From contig CAXXEO010000014.1 of NCBI GenBank assembly GCA_963664585.2, forward strand, positions 372,001-436,000: DNA of 64,000 nt, read 5' to 3'. Both the position numbers and the translations under genes were made by a program. This DNA is from G963664585 sp963664585. Its GTDB lineage: Bacteria; Bacillota; Clostridia; Oscillospirales; Ruminococcaceae. Under the pieces are notes generated by a model. That model saw only the letters and a list, made by a program, of their open reading frames with translations, made no database searches and was not told the origin of the DNA. Shown here piece after piece: positions 1 through 8,665 of this stretch. Each line of letters starts with the position of its first letter. The stretch's first letter is position 1.

Positions 1-462
1 GCAAAAAAAGAGGCTGAAGAGCTTGCGCGCAGAAATATACTGATGGCAGAGCTGGAAAGCCGTAAAAATACACTGATTTCCAAGCACGTGGTTCTGGACA
101 AAGTGTTTGACAAGGCACTTGAAGCACTGGGCAACCTTGACGGCGACCGCTTTGAAAGATTAATCACACGGATTGTTCTGGATTCAGTGAGCACCGGCGA
201 AGAGACTCTTCGCGTACCTGCAAAAAATATGGATCAGTATACGAAAGGCAATTTGCTTCAGAAGCTCAACGCAGCACTTGTCAAAGAGGGAAGAACGGGC
301 GCATTAAAGCTTGACGGTACACCGGCAGGTTTTGAAGGCGGCGTTCTGGTCGTCGGCGACGACAGCGACGTGAACGGCTCATTCGAAGCATTGCTGCGCA
401 CCATACGTGAGCAGTATGAGAGCGAGGTTGCAGCACTTCTGTTTCGGGCGGAGGTGCAATAA
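1..462 (+). CDS. ntpE: V-type ATP synthase subunit E, 3' part
   Basis: This is the C-terminal part of the peripheral-stalk subunit E of a V/A-type rotary ATPase, which ties the catalytic head to the membrane stator. The frame is open from base 1, so the gene starts before the window; the first ATG at position 43 is internal. The visible part has the mixed charged helix and the globular C-terminal domain expected of subunit E. It is followed one base later by subunit C, and the order E-C-F-A-B-D is the standard clostridial ntp/atp operon. Subunits I and K should lie upstream. The assignment rests mainly on the operon, since E is poorly conserved. Confidence 0.85.
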   Translation, partial: AKKEAEELARRNILMAELESRKNTLISKHVVLDKVFDKALEALGNLDGDRFERLITRIVLDSVSTGEETLRVPAKNMDQYTKGNLLQKLNAALVKEGRTGALKLDGTPAGFEGGVLVVGDDSDVNGSFEALLRTIREQYESEVAALLFRAEVQ

Positions 463-463
463 G

Positions 464-1426
464 ATGCCTCAGGATAGTTACCCTTATGCTGTTGGCCGCA
501 TTAAGGTTTTGGAAACGCGCGCACTGGATCAAAACAAATGGAACAGACTGAAAGAAACTGATTTGCAGGACGGGATAAGAGTCTTAACTGAAACAGGATA
601 TGGTGCAGGCGTAACCTCTAGGGATGACATCGAGCCTCTCATCAAAGCGGAGCTTGCAACGGTGAGAAGCTTAATCTATGAGATTACACCTAATCCAAAG
701 CTTACCGATTTGTTTTTACTGCCTGCTGACGCGCATAATTTAAAAACACTGTTAAAAACGCGGATTTTAGGGTTATCGTCCAAAGAACTCCTATTGGAAG
801 GCGGGCTGTTTTCCATCGAGCTTCTGGAAAAATGCGTTAAAAACAAAGATTATTCCTTTTTGCCGAATGCGTTTACTGAAGAGCTGGATGCAGTGGAAAA
901 GGCAATGGAACAGGATGGTCCTGATCCTCAGCTTTTGAGCGCCGCGGTAGACCGGGCTGTTTTCCAGCATATTAAGAATGTGCTCAAAAAGAACCGCAAC
1001 GCTTTTCTGCATGATTATTTTACAGCGCAGATCGATTTTACCAACATTCAGAGCCTTGTTCGCGCCCGTTCTTTGAAAATGGAGGCGGACAAACTTAAGA
1101 ACCTTCTGATACCCGGCGGTGAGATCTCATATAAAGATATTTTGGATGCTTTGGAGCTCCCGCTCGAACAGCTGCCAAAAGCTCTGTCAAAGGGTAAAAA
1201 CGGCAGGGCTATCAGTGTGGCGCTGGATGAATTCCTGCTGACAAACCGTTCGAAAGCCCTTGAGAAGCGTATGGAAGAAGCACTGATGGCCATTGCGATG
1301 CGCGACCAGTATGATTCTTTCGGGATTGGCCCTCTTATCGGCTATCTGCTTAGCCGCGAGTCAGAGGCAAAAAAGCTGCGCGTTTTGTTCGCTTCCAAAC
1401 GTACGGGGACAGCGATAAACAGTTAG
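464..1426 (+). CDS. ntpC: V-type ATP synthase subunit C
   Basis: Subunit C (the d/AC39-like subunit) sits on the membrane ring and joins it to the central shaft of the V/A-type ATPase. The protein is about 320 residues and all-helical in character, as expected. I start it at the ATG at 464 (MPQDSYPYAVGR), because GGAGG lies just upstream inside the end of subunit E and the stop of E is at 460-462. The same frame is open upstream to an ATG at 407, but that would overlap subunit E. It is followed by a 144-base gap containing a small hairpin near 1484-1522 (TCTTCTT paired with AAGAAGA) before subunit F. Confidence 0.9.
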   Translation: MPQDSYPYAVGRIKVLETRALDQNKWNRLKETDLQDGIRVLTETGYGAGVTSRDDIEPLIKAELATVRSLIYEITPNPKLTDLFLLPADAHNLKTLLKTRILGLSSKELLLEGGLFSIELLEKCVKNKDYSFLPNAFTEELDAVEKAMEQDGPDPQLLSAAVDRAVFQHIKNVLKKNRNAFLHDYFTAQIDFTNIQSLVRARSLKMEADKLKNLLIPGGEISYKDILDALELPLEQLPKALSKGKNGRAISVALDEFLLTNRSKALEKRMEEALMAIAMRDQYDSFGIGPLIGYLLSRESEAKKLRVLFASKRTGTAINS

Positions 1427-1570
1427 CTGCTGAAGACACTTAATCTTTTCGGCCGGTCTAGTTTGATAAAAATTATGATGTTCTTCTTTTGTCTACCGGA
1501 GACAGACTGAAGAAGAGAGTATATTCGAAAACACAAGCACGATCATGTCACCGGAGAAATGGCAGTGCAT

Positions 1571-1903
1571 ATGAGTAATAAAAACGCAATAGCAGCGATT
1601 GGCGACCGTGACTCCGTTATGCTTTTTAATGCACTGGGTGTTAAAACGGTCTATGCCGATACGCCACAGGATACGGAAAAAGCCATCCATAAGTTGGCAC
1701 ACGAAGGATATGCCGTTATCTATATCACAGAGCAAGCCGCTCTCCTTGCACCGGAGGCTATCAAACGCTACAAAACCGAGGCGTTTCCGGCCATCATACC
1801 AATCCCCAGCAGACTTGGCAGCAATGGCCTTGGTATGCAGGGGATACGCGAAAATGTGGAAAAAGCAATCGGAGCGGATATCTTATTTGGGGAAAGAAGG
1901 TAA
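1571..1903 (+). CDS. ntpF: V-type ATP synthase subunit F
   Basis: Subunit F is the small regulatory part of the central shaft. The protein shows the subunit F fold pattern: an early AAIGDRDSVMLFNALGV stretch and a C-terminal P-S-R motif (IPIPSRLGS). The length of about 110 residues is normal. The start is uncertain. ATG codons occur at 1559 and 1571 and a GTG at 1565. The only ribosome-site-like GGAG (1553-1556) is too close to 1559 but well placed for the GTG at 1565. I give 1571, from which the conserved domain begins. Subunit A starts 10 bases after the stop. Confidence 0.88.
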   Translation: MSNKNAIAAIGDRDSVMLFNALGVKTVYADTPQDTEKAIHKLAHEGYAVIYITEQAALLAPEAIKRYKTEAFPAIIPIPSRLGSNGLGMQGIRENVEKAIGADILFGERR

Positions 1904-1912
1904 GAACAGCCG

Positions 1913-3724
1913 ATGAGTCAAGCTAACAGTAAAGCTTCTGAAGCTGGTGAGACAGTTGGAACAATCGTAAAAGTCGCTGGTCCGCTGATCGTTGCAACCG
2001 GTATGTCAGACGCAAAGATGTATGATGTGGTACGGGTAAGTGACAAGCGTCTGATCGGTGAAATCATAGAGCTGAGAAGAGACAAGGCCTCAATTCAGGT
2101 ATATGAAGAGACCGCGGGCCTGGGCCCCGGTGAGCCTGTTTATTCGACAGGTTTACCCCTTTCTGTTGAACTGGCACCGGGAATTATCGAAGGCATATTT
2201 GATGGAATTCAGCGCCCTCTGGAAGAGATCTATAAACAAGAGGGCGACCGCATTACACGCGGCGTCGATCTTCCAAAGCTGAATAGAACGAAAAAATGGG
2301 AATTTATTCCCGTAGCAAAGGTCGGTGAAAGTGTCACCGGCGGAGATATACTTGGAACCGTCCAAGAAACGCCTGCGGTTTTGCATAAGATCATGGTACC
2401 TCCCACCGCAAGTGGCAAAATCACATGGATTTTTAACGGCGAAGCGACCATTACAGAACCAATTGTCCGCCTTGAACAAAAGGACGGCACTATGGTCGAG
2501 CTGCCGATGCTGCAGCAGTGGCCTGTCAGACGCCAGCGTCCCTACAAAGAAAAGATGTCGCTCAGTGAGCCGATGATTACCGGCCAGCGCGTTGTCGATC
2601 TTCTGTTTCCGATTGCAAAAGGCGGCGTGGCGGCGATCCCCGGACCGTTTGGCTCGGGCAAAACCGTGATTCAGCATCAGTTCGCTAAGTGGGCGGATGC
2701 GGATATAATCGTTTATGTCGGATGCGGCGAACGTGGAAACGAAATGACCGACGTTCTGATGGAATTCCCAGAGCTTTCTGACCCCAGAACAGGGCTTCCT
2801 TTGATGAAACGTACGATCTTGATTGCCAATACGTCGGACATGCCTGTGGCTGCTCGTGAGGCGTCCATCTATACAGGTATTACCATCGCGGAGTATTTCA
2901 GAGATATGGGCTATAAAGTGGCCATCATGGCGGATTCCACTTCCCGCTGGGCGGAAGCGCTTCGCGAGATGTCGGGACGCCTTGAGGAGATGCCCGGTGA
3001 AGAAGGCTATCCGGCTTACCTGTCCTCGCGTATTGCAGAGTTCTATGAGCGTGCGGGAATGGTCCGCTGCTTGGGCTCGGATGAGCGTATAGGCGCGGTC
3101 ACTGCGATCGGCGCTGTGTCGCCTCCCGGTGGAGATACCTCTGAACCGGTTTCACAGGGCACACTTCGAATCGTGAAGGTTTTCTGGGGATTAAGCGCAC
3201 AGTTGGCCTATAAACGTCACTTCCCATCCATTGACTGGCTGCAGAGTTACTCACTTTACAAAGATAAAGTCACAAACTATTTCGATCGTACTGTCAATTC
3301 TTCCTGGTCTGAAAATGTGCAAAGAGTTATGATGACCCTGCAGGAAGAATCAGAGCTGGAAGAAATTGTTCGTCTGGTCGGTGTTGACGCACTTGGATTC
3401 AAGGACCGGCTGACGCTGGAATGTGCACGATCAATCAGAGAAGATTTTCTGCAACAGAATTCGTTCCGCGAAATTGATACCTTCACACCGCCCGAGAAAC
3501 AGTTCAAAATGATCGAAGCGATTCTGAACTGGTATGACAAGGGCGTGGCGGCATTAAGTGCGGATGTGGCGTTTTCGAAAATCACATCCATGCCTGTACG
3601 CGACCAGATTGCGCGTATGAAATATATTGTGATGGAAGAATGCGACAAGAAGTTCGAAGAAATTGCCAAGCAAATTGATAATGAGTATGATTCTTTAACG
3701 GAAGGGGGCGGCAATATTGCGTAA
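1913..3724 (+). CDS. ntpA: V-type ATP synthase catalytic subunit A
   Basis: This is the catalytic A subunit, which hydrolyses or makes ATP in the A3B3 head of the V/A-type ATPase. It has the N-terminal beta-barrel, then the long A-type insertion (about residues 115-190), then the nucleotide domain with the A-type P-loop GPFGSGKT near residue 245 and the SRWAEALRE stretch near residue 345. The length of 603 residues is typical. The end overlaps the TTG start of subunit B by 8 bases, which indicates coupled translation. Whether the enzyme pumps H+ or Na+ cannot be read here because the K ring subunit lies outside the window. Confidence 0.96.
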   Translation: MSQANSKASEAGETVGTIVKVAGPLIVATGMSDAKMYDVVRVSDKRLIGEIIELRRDKASIQVYEETAGLGPGEPVYSTGLPLSVELAPGIIEGIFDGIQRPLEEIYKQEGDRITRGVDLPKLNRTKKWEFIPVAKVGESVTGGDILGTVQETPAVLHKIMVPPTASGKITWIFNGEATITEPIVRLEQKDGTMVELPMLQQWPVRRQRPYKEKMSLSEPMITGQRVVDLLFPIAKGGVAAIPGPFGSGKTVIQHQFAKWADADIIVYVGCGERGNEMTDVLMEFPELSDPRTGLPLMKRTILIANTSDMPVAAREASIYTGITIAEYFRDMGYKVAIMADSTSRWAEALREMSGRLEEMPGEEGYPAYLSSRIAEFYERAGMVRCLGSDERIGAVTAIGAVSPPGGDTSEPVSQGTLRIVKVFWGLSAQLAYKRHFPSIDWLQSYSLYKDKVTNYFDRTVNSSWSENVQRVMMTLQEESELEEIVRLVGVDALGFKDRLTLECARSIREDFLQQNSFREIDTFTPPEKQFKMIEAILNWYDKGVAALSADVAFSKITSMPVRDQIARMKYIVMEECDKKFEEIAKQIDNEYDSLTEGGGNIA

Positions 3725-5105
3725 GGAATATAAAACAATACGCGAGGTTGTAGGCCCGATTATGCTTGTCGACGGCGTTGAAGGCGTAAAATACGACGAG
3801 CTTGTTGAAATTGAGCAGGCCAATGGCGACCGCCGTGCAGGTAAGGTTCTCGAAATTAATGGTGGGAAAGCGCTTGTACAGCTGTTTGAGGGGTCACAGG
3901 GCCTTAAAATCAGCGATGCTAAAGCACGTTTTTTGGGCCATGGCATTGAGCTTGGCGTCAGTGAGGATATGCTTGGCCGCGTGTTCGACGGCATGGGACA
4001 CCCGATTGACGGAGGCCCGGCCATCATTCCCAAGCAGCGTTTGGATATCAACGGTTCTCCAATTAATCCATCCGCCCGTGACTATCCCGCTGAGTTTATC
4101 CAGACCGGTATCTCTGCGATAGACGGACTAAATACCCTTGTCCGTGGACAGAAGCTTCCGGTTTTCTCTGGTTCAGGCTTGCCGCATGCACAGCTTGCCG
4201 CGCAAATTGCCAGACAGGCTAAAGTGCTGGGAAAAGATGAAAACTTTGCTGTTGTGTTCGGTGCAATCGGTATTACCTTTGAAGAGGCCGATTTCTTCAT
4301 CAGCGATTTTAAAGCGACCGGCGCGATTGAACGCGCGGTTCTGTTTATGAACCTCGCGAATGACCCTGCCGTCGAGCGTATCGCAACGCCTCGTATGGCG
4401 ATCACCTGTGCCGAATATATGGCTTATGAGCTGGGGATGCACGTACTGGTTATCCTGACGGATATCACCAACTATGCTGAGGCTCTGCGCGAGGTGTCTG
4501 CCGCCCGTAAAGAGGTCCCCGGTCGCCGTGGCTACCCAGGCTACCTTTATACCGACCTTGCGTCACTTTACGAGCGCGCAGGACGTATCAAGGGAAAAAA
4601 GGGCTCGATCACCCAGATCCCGATTTTGTCCATGCCTGAAGATGATAAAACACATCCAATCCCAGATCTGACGGGCTATATTACCGAGGGCCAGATCATC
4701 CTGTCCCGTGAACTGAACCGTAGGGGCATTACCCCACCGATCGATGTTCTTCCCTCACTAAGCCGTCTGAAAGACAAGGGAATCGGCAAGGGCAAAACCC
4801 GCGAGGATCACGCTGACACGATGAACCAACTGTTTGCCGCGTATGCCAGAGGCAAGGATGCCAAGGAATTGGCGGTTATCCTCGGCGACGCTGCGCTTTC
4901 TGATACAGATAAGATTTATGCCCAGTTTGCTACACAGTTTGAGCAGAAATATGTTTCGCAGGGATATACGACCAACCGTACGATTGAAGAAACGCTTTCC
5001 ATCGGTTGGGAACTCTTGTCCATTCTGCCGCGCAATGAGCTGAAACGTATCAGAGACGCCTATTTGGATCAGTATCTCCCCTCCCAAGCCGTCAAGGAGG
5101 AATAA
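3717..5105 (+). CDS. ntpB: V-type ATP synthase subunit B
   Basis: The B subunit alternates with A in the catalytic head and carries the non-catalytic nucleotide site. It aligns by eye with the family from the first residues (EYKTIREVVGP) through PVFSGSGLPH near residue 150, where the A-subunit P-loop is replaced, as is normal for B. The length of 462 residues is standard. The start is TTG at 3717, inside the end of subunit A, preceded by AAGGGGG; no ATG is available near the conserved N-terminus. Subunit D follows after 3 bases with GGAGG at 5096-5100. Confidence 0.96.
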   Translation: MRKEYKTIREVVGPIMLVDGVEGVKYDELVEIEQANGDRRAGKVLEINGGKALVQLFEGSQGLKISDAKARFLGHGIELGVSEDMLGRVFDGMGHPIDGGPAIIPKQRLDINGSPINPSARDYPAEFIQTGISAIDGLNTLVRGQKLPVFSGSGLPHAQLAAQIARQAKVLGKDENFAVVFGAIGITFEEADFFISDFKATGAIERAVLFMNLANDPAVERIATPRMAITCAEYMAYELGMHVLVILTDITNYAEALREVSAARKEVPGRRGYPGYLYTDLASLYERAGRIKGKKGSITQIPILSMPEDDKTHPIPDLTGYITEGQIILSRELNRRGITPPIDVLPSLSRLKDKGIGKGKTREDHADTMNQLFAAYARGKDAKELAVILGDAALSDTDKIYAQFATQFEQKYVSQGYTTNRTIEETLSIGWELLSILPRNELKRIRDAYLDQYLPSQAVKEE

Positions 5106-5108
5106 GCT

Positions 5109-5741
5109 ATGGCTATCCGCGTAAACCCAACGCGTATGGAGCTTACCCGCCTAAAGGCGAGGTTAAAGACCGCCGTGCGCGGACATAAGCTGCTCAAGGA
5201 TAAAAGAGATGAGATGGTACGCCGTTTTATCGAGCTTATTCGCAGAGACAAGGAGCTGCGTGAGCAGGTGGAAACAGCCCTTGGCGCGGCGATGGGCAGA
5301 TTTGCCATAGCTAATGCGCAAATGGGAACCGAAGCCGTATCTGAGGCGCTTCTTTATCCTGCCCGCGAGGCCAAAGTCGAAATTGGTAAAAGGAACATCA
5401 TGAGCGTTGATGTCCCGACGATTACCTATATCGGCAGTGACGATGCGGCTGATCTGCCCTACAGCTTCGCGTTTACATCTAGTGAGCTAGACAATGCTGT
5501 GCTTGATCTGGCATCCTTGCTGCCTAAGTTAATCGAGCTCGCTGAGGTAGAAAAGACTTGTAACTTGTTAGCCGACGAAATTGAGAAGACGCGACGGAGA
5601 GTGAATGCGCTAGAGCATGTCATGATCCCTGAAATGCAGCAGGCTATCAGGTTTATTACCATGAAGCTTGATGAGAACGAAAGAGGAAACCGTACACGTC
5701 TGATGAAAGTCAAAGACATGATGGTAGCTAATGAACAGTAA
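5109..5741 (+). CDS. ntpD: V-type ATP synthase subunit D
   Basis: Subunit D is the central rotor shaft that turns inside the A3B3 head. The protein is 210 residues with the usual long N-terminal helix (VNPTRMELTRLKARLKTA) and long C-terminal helix (NALEHVMIPEMQQ, then FITMKLDENER), which form the coiled-coil axle. It is the last gene of the operon: a GC-rich hairpin follows directly and no further ATPase gene is seen downstream. GGAGG at 5096-5100 supports the ATG at 5109. Confidence 0.95.
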   Translation: MAIRVNPTRMELTRLKARLKTAVRGHKLLKDKRDEMVRRFIELIRRDKELREQVETALGAAMGRFAIANAQMGTEAVSEALLYPAREAKVEIGKRNIMSVDVPTITYIGSDDAADLPYSFAFTSSELDNAVLDLASLLPKLIELAEVEKTCNLLADEIEKTRRRVNALEHVMIPEMQQAIRFITMKLDENERGNRTRLMKVKDMMVANEQ

Positions 5742-5745
5742 AAAC

Positions 5746-5778
5746 TGTACCGCCCCGGCACTACGCTGGGGCGGTACA
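5746..5778 (+). terminator. Hairpin ending the ATPase operon
   Basis: An 11-base perfect stem (TGTACCGCCCC paired with GGGGCGGTACA) starts 4 bases after the stop of subunit D. It lacks a clean U-run on its 3' side, so termination is likely but not of the textbook type. Confidence 0.6.
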
Positions 5779-5882
5779 ACGCTTATAGTACTCCTTTTTA
5801 CCAACTTGGGATGATAAGAACGCACGTGGACATCGTTTTATGCATACGCGACATGTGATTTTGTGACTGACGGAGCATTGAA

Positions 5883-5988
5883 TATAGTTGATTAACTTGA
5901 ATACAAGCTTGTGATTTCTTCCCCCGCCGAAGGCGGGGGAAGAAAATGACGTTTTATATATAGCCAGTTCTTAAATTAATTGGCTATA
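5883..5988 (+). repeat. Repeat family A, copy 1
   Basis: This is a 106-base palindromic element. The ends are imperfect inverted repeats (TATAGTTGATTAACTTGA at the left; the right end read in reverse begins TATAGCCAATTAA). The centre is a hairpin, TTCTTCCCCCGCC-GAA-GGCGGGGGAAGAA. Six more copies occur in the window, in both orientations and always between genes. The TA at both ends suggests a MITE that duplicates TA on insertion. Confidence 0.85.
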
Positions 5989-6189
5989 GCAAGCTGTTGT
6001 GTTAACTCAATAATCAAACCGCATACTGGTCTACAGAAAGAGAAAAACCAAAAAGACTAATTAGAGAAATCATAGAATCAGGTAAACGAAATTGTCGCCT
6101 AATCTTGCAAAATTTGCATTTGGAACTTCAATATTAATCTACCATTGACGCAAATCTTTCAAAAAACGACTATTTAGCCCAAAATTCAA

Positions 6190-6218
6190 TTGACAAAAGA
6201 GTTACTCTGTTGTAGTAT
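6190..6218 (+). promoter_or_regulatory. Promoter for oadB
   Basis: TTGACA (6190-6195) and TAGTAT (6213-6218) are separated by 17 bases, a good housekeeping-sigma match upstream of the oadB gene. The implied leader is about 205 bases long, which leaves room for untested regulation. Confidence 0.55.
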
Positions 6219-6430
6219 TAGTAAGGTGTTTTTGAGACAATTACCTTATCCAATAACAATATTATGATTCGTTCAACATAAGGAAGTAGCTTGCAACAGA
6301 TTTTGTTGTAGTATGTGTGCGTCAGTACGATTGAAGAATCCAACATACTTTGGAAAACAAGACTGTTATTGTGGCTTTTCGCAATATTAGTCTTTTTTTA
6401 ATATAAAAACTAGCATGAGGACGTGAATGA

Positions 6431-7564
6431 ATGGCGGAGTTATTCGGAAATATTCTTAATTTTACATGGCAGCAGATTGTCATGGAACTCATCGGTGGTA
6501 TTCTAATTTGGCTCGCAATTAAAAAGAACATGGAGCCTGCTCTTCTTTTGCCAATTGGGTTTGGCGCAATGATTGTAAACCTTCCTTTTTCAGGAGCTGT
6601 GAATCAAATCGTTAATGGTGCAACCGAGCATGGTGTTATTGATGAGCTTTTTAACATGGGAATTGCCAATGAACTGTTCCCTCTGATATTGTTCATCGGC
6701 ATTGGTGCGATGATCGATTTTGGCCCGTTACTGATGAATCCAAAAATGTTCATATTCGGTGCGGCTGCTCAGTTCGGCATTTTCTTCACCTTGGGTGTTG
6801 CTGCTTTATTCGGATTTGACATTAAAGATGCGGCATCCATTGCCATTATCGGAGCAGCGGATGGTCCTACATCAATTTTTGTGGCCAACTATTTTAATTC
6901 GAAATATCTTGGCGCTATCGTAGTGGCGGCTTATTCCTATATGGCACTTGTGCCGATCGTCCAACCCCCCGTTATTAGAATGATCACCACAAGAAAAGAG
7001 CGCTTGATCAGAATGCCATATGCTGAGAAGTCTGTTTCTCAAACAACCAAAATTCTGTTCCCCATTATCATTACTATCATTGCCGGAGCCGTTGTACCGC
7101 GTTCTGTCGCTTTGATCGGATTTTTAATGTTTGGAAACCTAATCAGGGAATGTGGAGTTCTAAATTCACTATCTCAGAGCGCTCAAAATGAGCTTGCCAA
7201 TCTGATCACCCTGTTTTTGGGCCTTACGATTGCGGCAAGAATGCAAGCGAAGGATTTTCTTAATAAAGAAACCATGTTGATTATGGGACTTGGCCTGGTT
7301 GCCTTTGTGTTTGATACCATAGGCGGAGTCATGGTGGCTAAATTCATCAATCTCTTCTCCAAGAATAAGATCAATCCGATGATAGGCGCGGCGGGAATTT
7401 CTGCATTCCCAATGTCTGCCAGAGTTGTCCACAAAATGGGACTTAAGGAAGATCCGCATAATTTCCTTTTGATGCATGCTGTTGGCGCCAATGTTTCAGG
7501 CCAAATCGCATCGGTTATTGCGGGTGGCTTAGTGATTACCCTTGTTGAACAACTTGTGAAGTAA
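6431..7564 (+). CDS. oadB: Sodium-pump decarboxylase beta subunit (OadB/GcdB family)
   Basis: This is an integral membrane protein of the family that couples decarboxylation of oxaloacetate, methylmalonyl-CoA or glutaconyl-CoA to Na+ export. About nine to eleven hydrophobic segments are visible, and the family hallmark GAADGPTSIF lies near residues 140-150, with a second signature (GAAGISAFPMSARV) near residue 320. The length of 377 residues is typical. No alpha (carboxyltransferase) or biotin-carrier subunit adjoins it, so the substrate cannot be assigned; those subunits must be elsewhere or the protein acts in another setting. Only a tiny gamma-like gene follows, 11 bases downstream. Confidence 0.9.
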   Translation: MAELFGNILNFTWQQIVMELIGGILIWLAIKKNMEPALLLPIGFGAMIVNLPFSGAVNQIVNGATEHGVIDELFNMGIANELFPLILFIGIGAMIDFGPLLMNPKMFIFGAAAQFGIFFTLGVAALFGFDIKDAASIAIIGAADGPTSIFVANYFNSKYLGAIVVAAYSYMALVPIVQPPVIRMITTRKERLIRMPYAEKSVSQTTKILFPIIITIIAGAVVPRSVALIGFLMFGNLIRECGVLNSLSQSAQNELANLITLFLGLTIAARMQAKDFLNKETMLIMGLGLVAFVFDTIGGVMVAKFINLFSKNKINPMIGAAGISAFPMSARVVHKMGLKEDPHNFLLMHAVGANVSGQIASVIAGGLVITLVEQLVK

Positions 7565-7575
7565 GGAGTAAAATA

Positions 7576-7710
7576 ATGTTTGATGTAGCTAATTTTTTAA
7601 AAACAATTCCGGTTATCATTTATGGCATGGGCGGTATATACATTGTTATCGGGTTTATTATGGTATGCGTAGCGGTGCTTTGTAAAATGTTTCCTGCGGA
7701 TAATAAATAG
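7576..7710 (+). CDS. Small membrane peptide, probable OadG-like gamma subunit
   Basis: This 44-residue peptide starts at ATG 7576, 11 bases after oadB, with AAGGAG at 7563-7568 as ribosome site. It has one hydrophobic segment (about residues 14-38, rich in I, V, G and M) and a short charged tail. Single-span gamma (OadG) subunits anchor Na+-pump decarboxylases and commonly lie next to oadB. This one is shorter than most and lacks a visible linker or metal-binding tail. The role is inferred from position and topology, not from a diagnostic motif. Confidence 0.6.
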   Translation: MFDVANFLKTIPVIIYGMGGIYIVIGFIMVCVAVLCKMFPADNK

Positions 7711-7769
7711 GCCCACGACATATTTCAGGATAGTCAGTATGTCATGATCATTTCCAAAAAGACATATAA

Positions 7770-8073
7770 AAGCATCATCCTAAGCGAGTGATGGGAAGTT
7801 GCGATGTAATCTACAAAGGAAAGAAATTACCCTTTGACAATGAAATGCCATGCCGGGTATGGCTAAAATGCGAGGGTTTACAGAACCTGAACTGCCAATG
7901 AGCGTACAAGATGAAGCGTACCGTCTCATAGGCAGTTATGCTGGGACCGGTTAAAGCCGAGAAATCATGTATATACGCTGACTGGATGCCAACGTGGATT
8001 GGCAGTTCAGCCGCTCTCAAATAACCAAAAGCCTCCGCGTTGATGCAGAAAAAGCATCAATGCGGAGGCTTTT
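7770..8073 (+). ncRNA. Candidate structured non-coding RNA
   Basis: No coding sequence fits this stretch, but it is dense in pairing. CTGAACTGCCAAT (7887-7899) is perfectly complementary to ATTGGCAGTTCAG (7998-8010). Inside it, AACTGCC/GGCAGTT (7890-7896 with 7931-7937), ATGAG/CTCAT and GTAC/GTAC stack into a second hairpin that shares the same 5' strand, so the two folds exclude each other. Further stems are CAAAGG/CCTTTG near 7824-7845 and GCCAT/ATGGC near 7848-7864. A strong terminator closes the region at 8027-8073. The 5' end is not defined. I could not name the class with certainty; large clostridial RNAs such as the raiA motif are candidates. Confidence 0.6.
8027..8073 (+). terminator. 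Strong terminator closing the structured region
   Basis: A 20-base stem with one G-U pair (AAAAGCCTCCGCG... paired with ...TGCGGAGGCTTTT) has a 7-base loop and runs into a T-rich stretch. It ends transcription of the oadB unit and the candidate RNA before the cupin gene. Confidence 0.85.
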
Positions 8074-8205
8074 ATTTATGGCTGGAAAACGAATTGCATT
8101 GTGGCCGAGGTTTGTTCCTTGTTTCATGATTGCCTTAAGTGCTAATTTGTATTATTCTGTAAATACGACAAACATACAAGTAAGAAAATTGAGAGGAAAA
8201 ACTAG

Positions 8206-8601
8206 ATGTCAGAAATAGAAGTATTATCAAAAAAAGATGCGATATCAGTGACTAAACCGAATAGAACTATAGTTGATTATTATCTATTTGATGAATTCGA
8301 GGTTCATAAATGTGTTATACCCCCTCATTCAATACAGGAATGGCATATTCATAAAATCATTGAAGAAGTGATTGTGGTTGTTGCAGGAAATATTACTGTA
8401 AATTGGAAAGAGAATGGGGAAGTGAGAAGGCAAATTGTGTCCACGGATTCAATTTTAAGGGTTAAAAACTCTATACATAATATTGAAAACAATACCGATT
8501 ATAACTCAGAGTTTATTGTTTTGAGAATGGTACCTACAGGGTGTTCCAAAAAAGAGTTAATAAAAAATGATAAAATTGTAATTGATAATGTGACTTGTTA
8601 A
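8206..8601 (+). CDS. Small cupin-domain protein
   Basis: This 131-residue single-domain protein has a cupin pattern. The histidines in WHIHK (about residues 47-51) followed by E54/E55 match the first metal-binding cupin motif, and the region with H95 matches the second. Small cupins bind metals and act as isomerases, dioxygenases or sensors, so the sequence does not fix a reaction. GAGAGG at 8191-8196 supports the ATG. The gene and the TIM-barrel gene 64 bases downstream are visibly AT-richer than the flanking operons and may have arrived together. A joint sugar-related role is only a guess. Confidence 0.7.
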   Translation: MSEIEVLSKKDAISVTKPNRTIVDYYLFDEFEVHKCVIPPHSIQEWHIHKIIEEVIVVVAGNITVNWKENGEVRRQIVSTDSILRVKNSIHNIENNTDYNSEFIVLRMVPTGCSKKELIKNDKIVIDNVTC

Positions 8602-8665
8602 ATCGACTCATTCAATTAATCAGTATGGTATACGAAGCAAGATCATTATTTTAGCGAGGTGAAAT

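Larger units (their letters stand above)
5779..6430. other. Intergenic region before oadB
   Basis: This is a 652-base gap without a gene. It holds one copy of repeat family A (5883-5988) and the oadB promoter at 6190-6218. A long leader of about 200 bases follows the promoter; within it TTGTAGTAT recurs at about 6210 and 6305, with no clear hairpin terminator. I see no small coding sequence with a ribosome site. Confidence 0.6.

Noticed and set aside
7994..8218. 74-residue plus-strand frame across the terminator at 8027-8073
   Set aside because: It starts with GTG inside the long-range RNA stem, runs through a strong terminator and overlaps the cupin start; there is no ribosome site.
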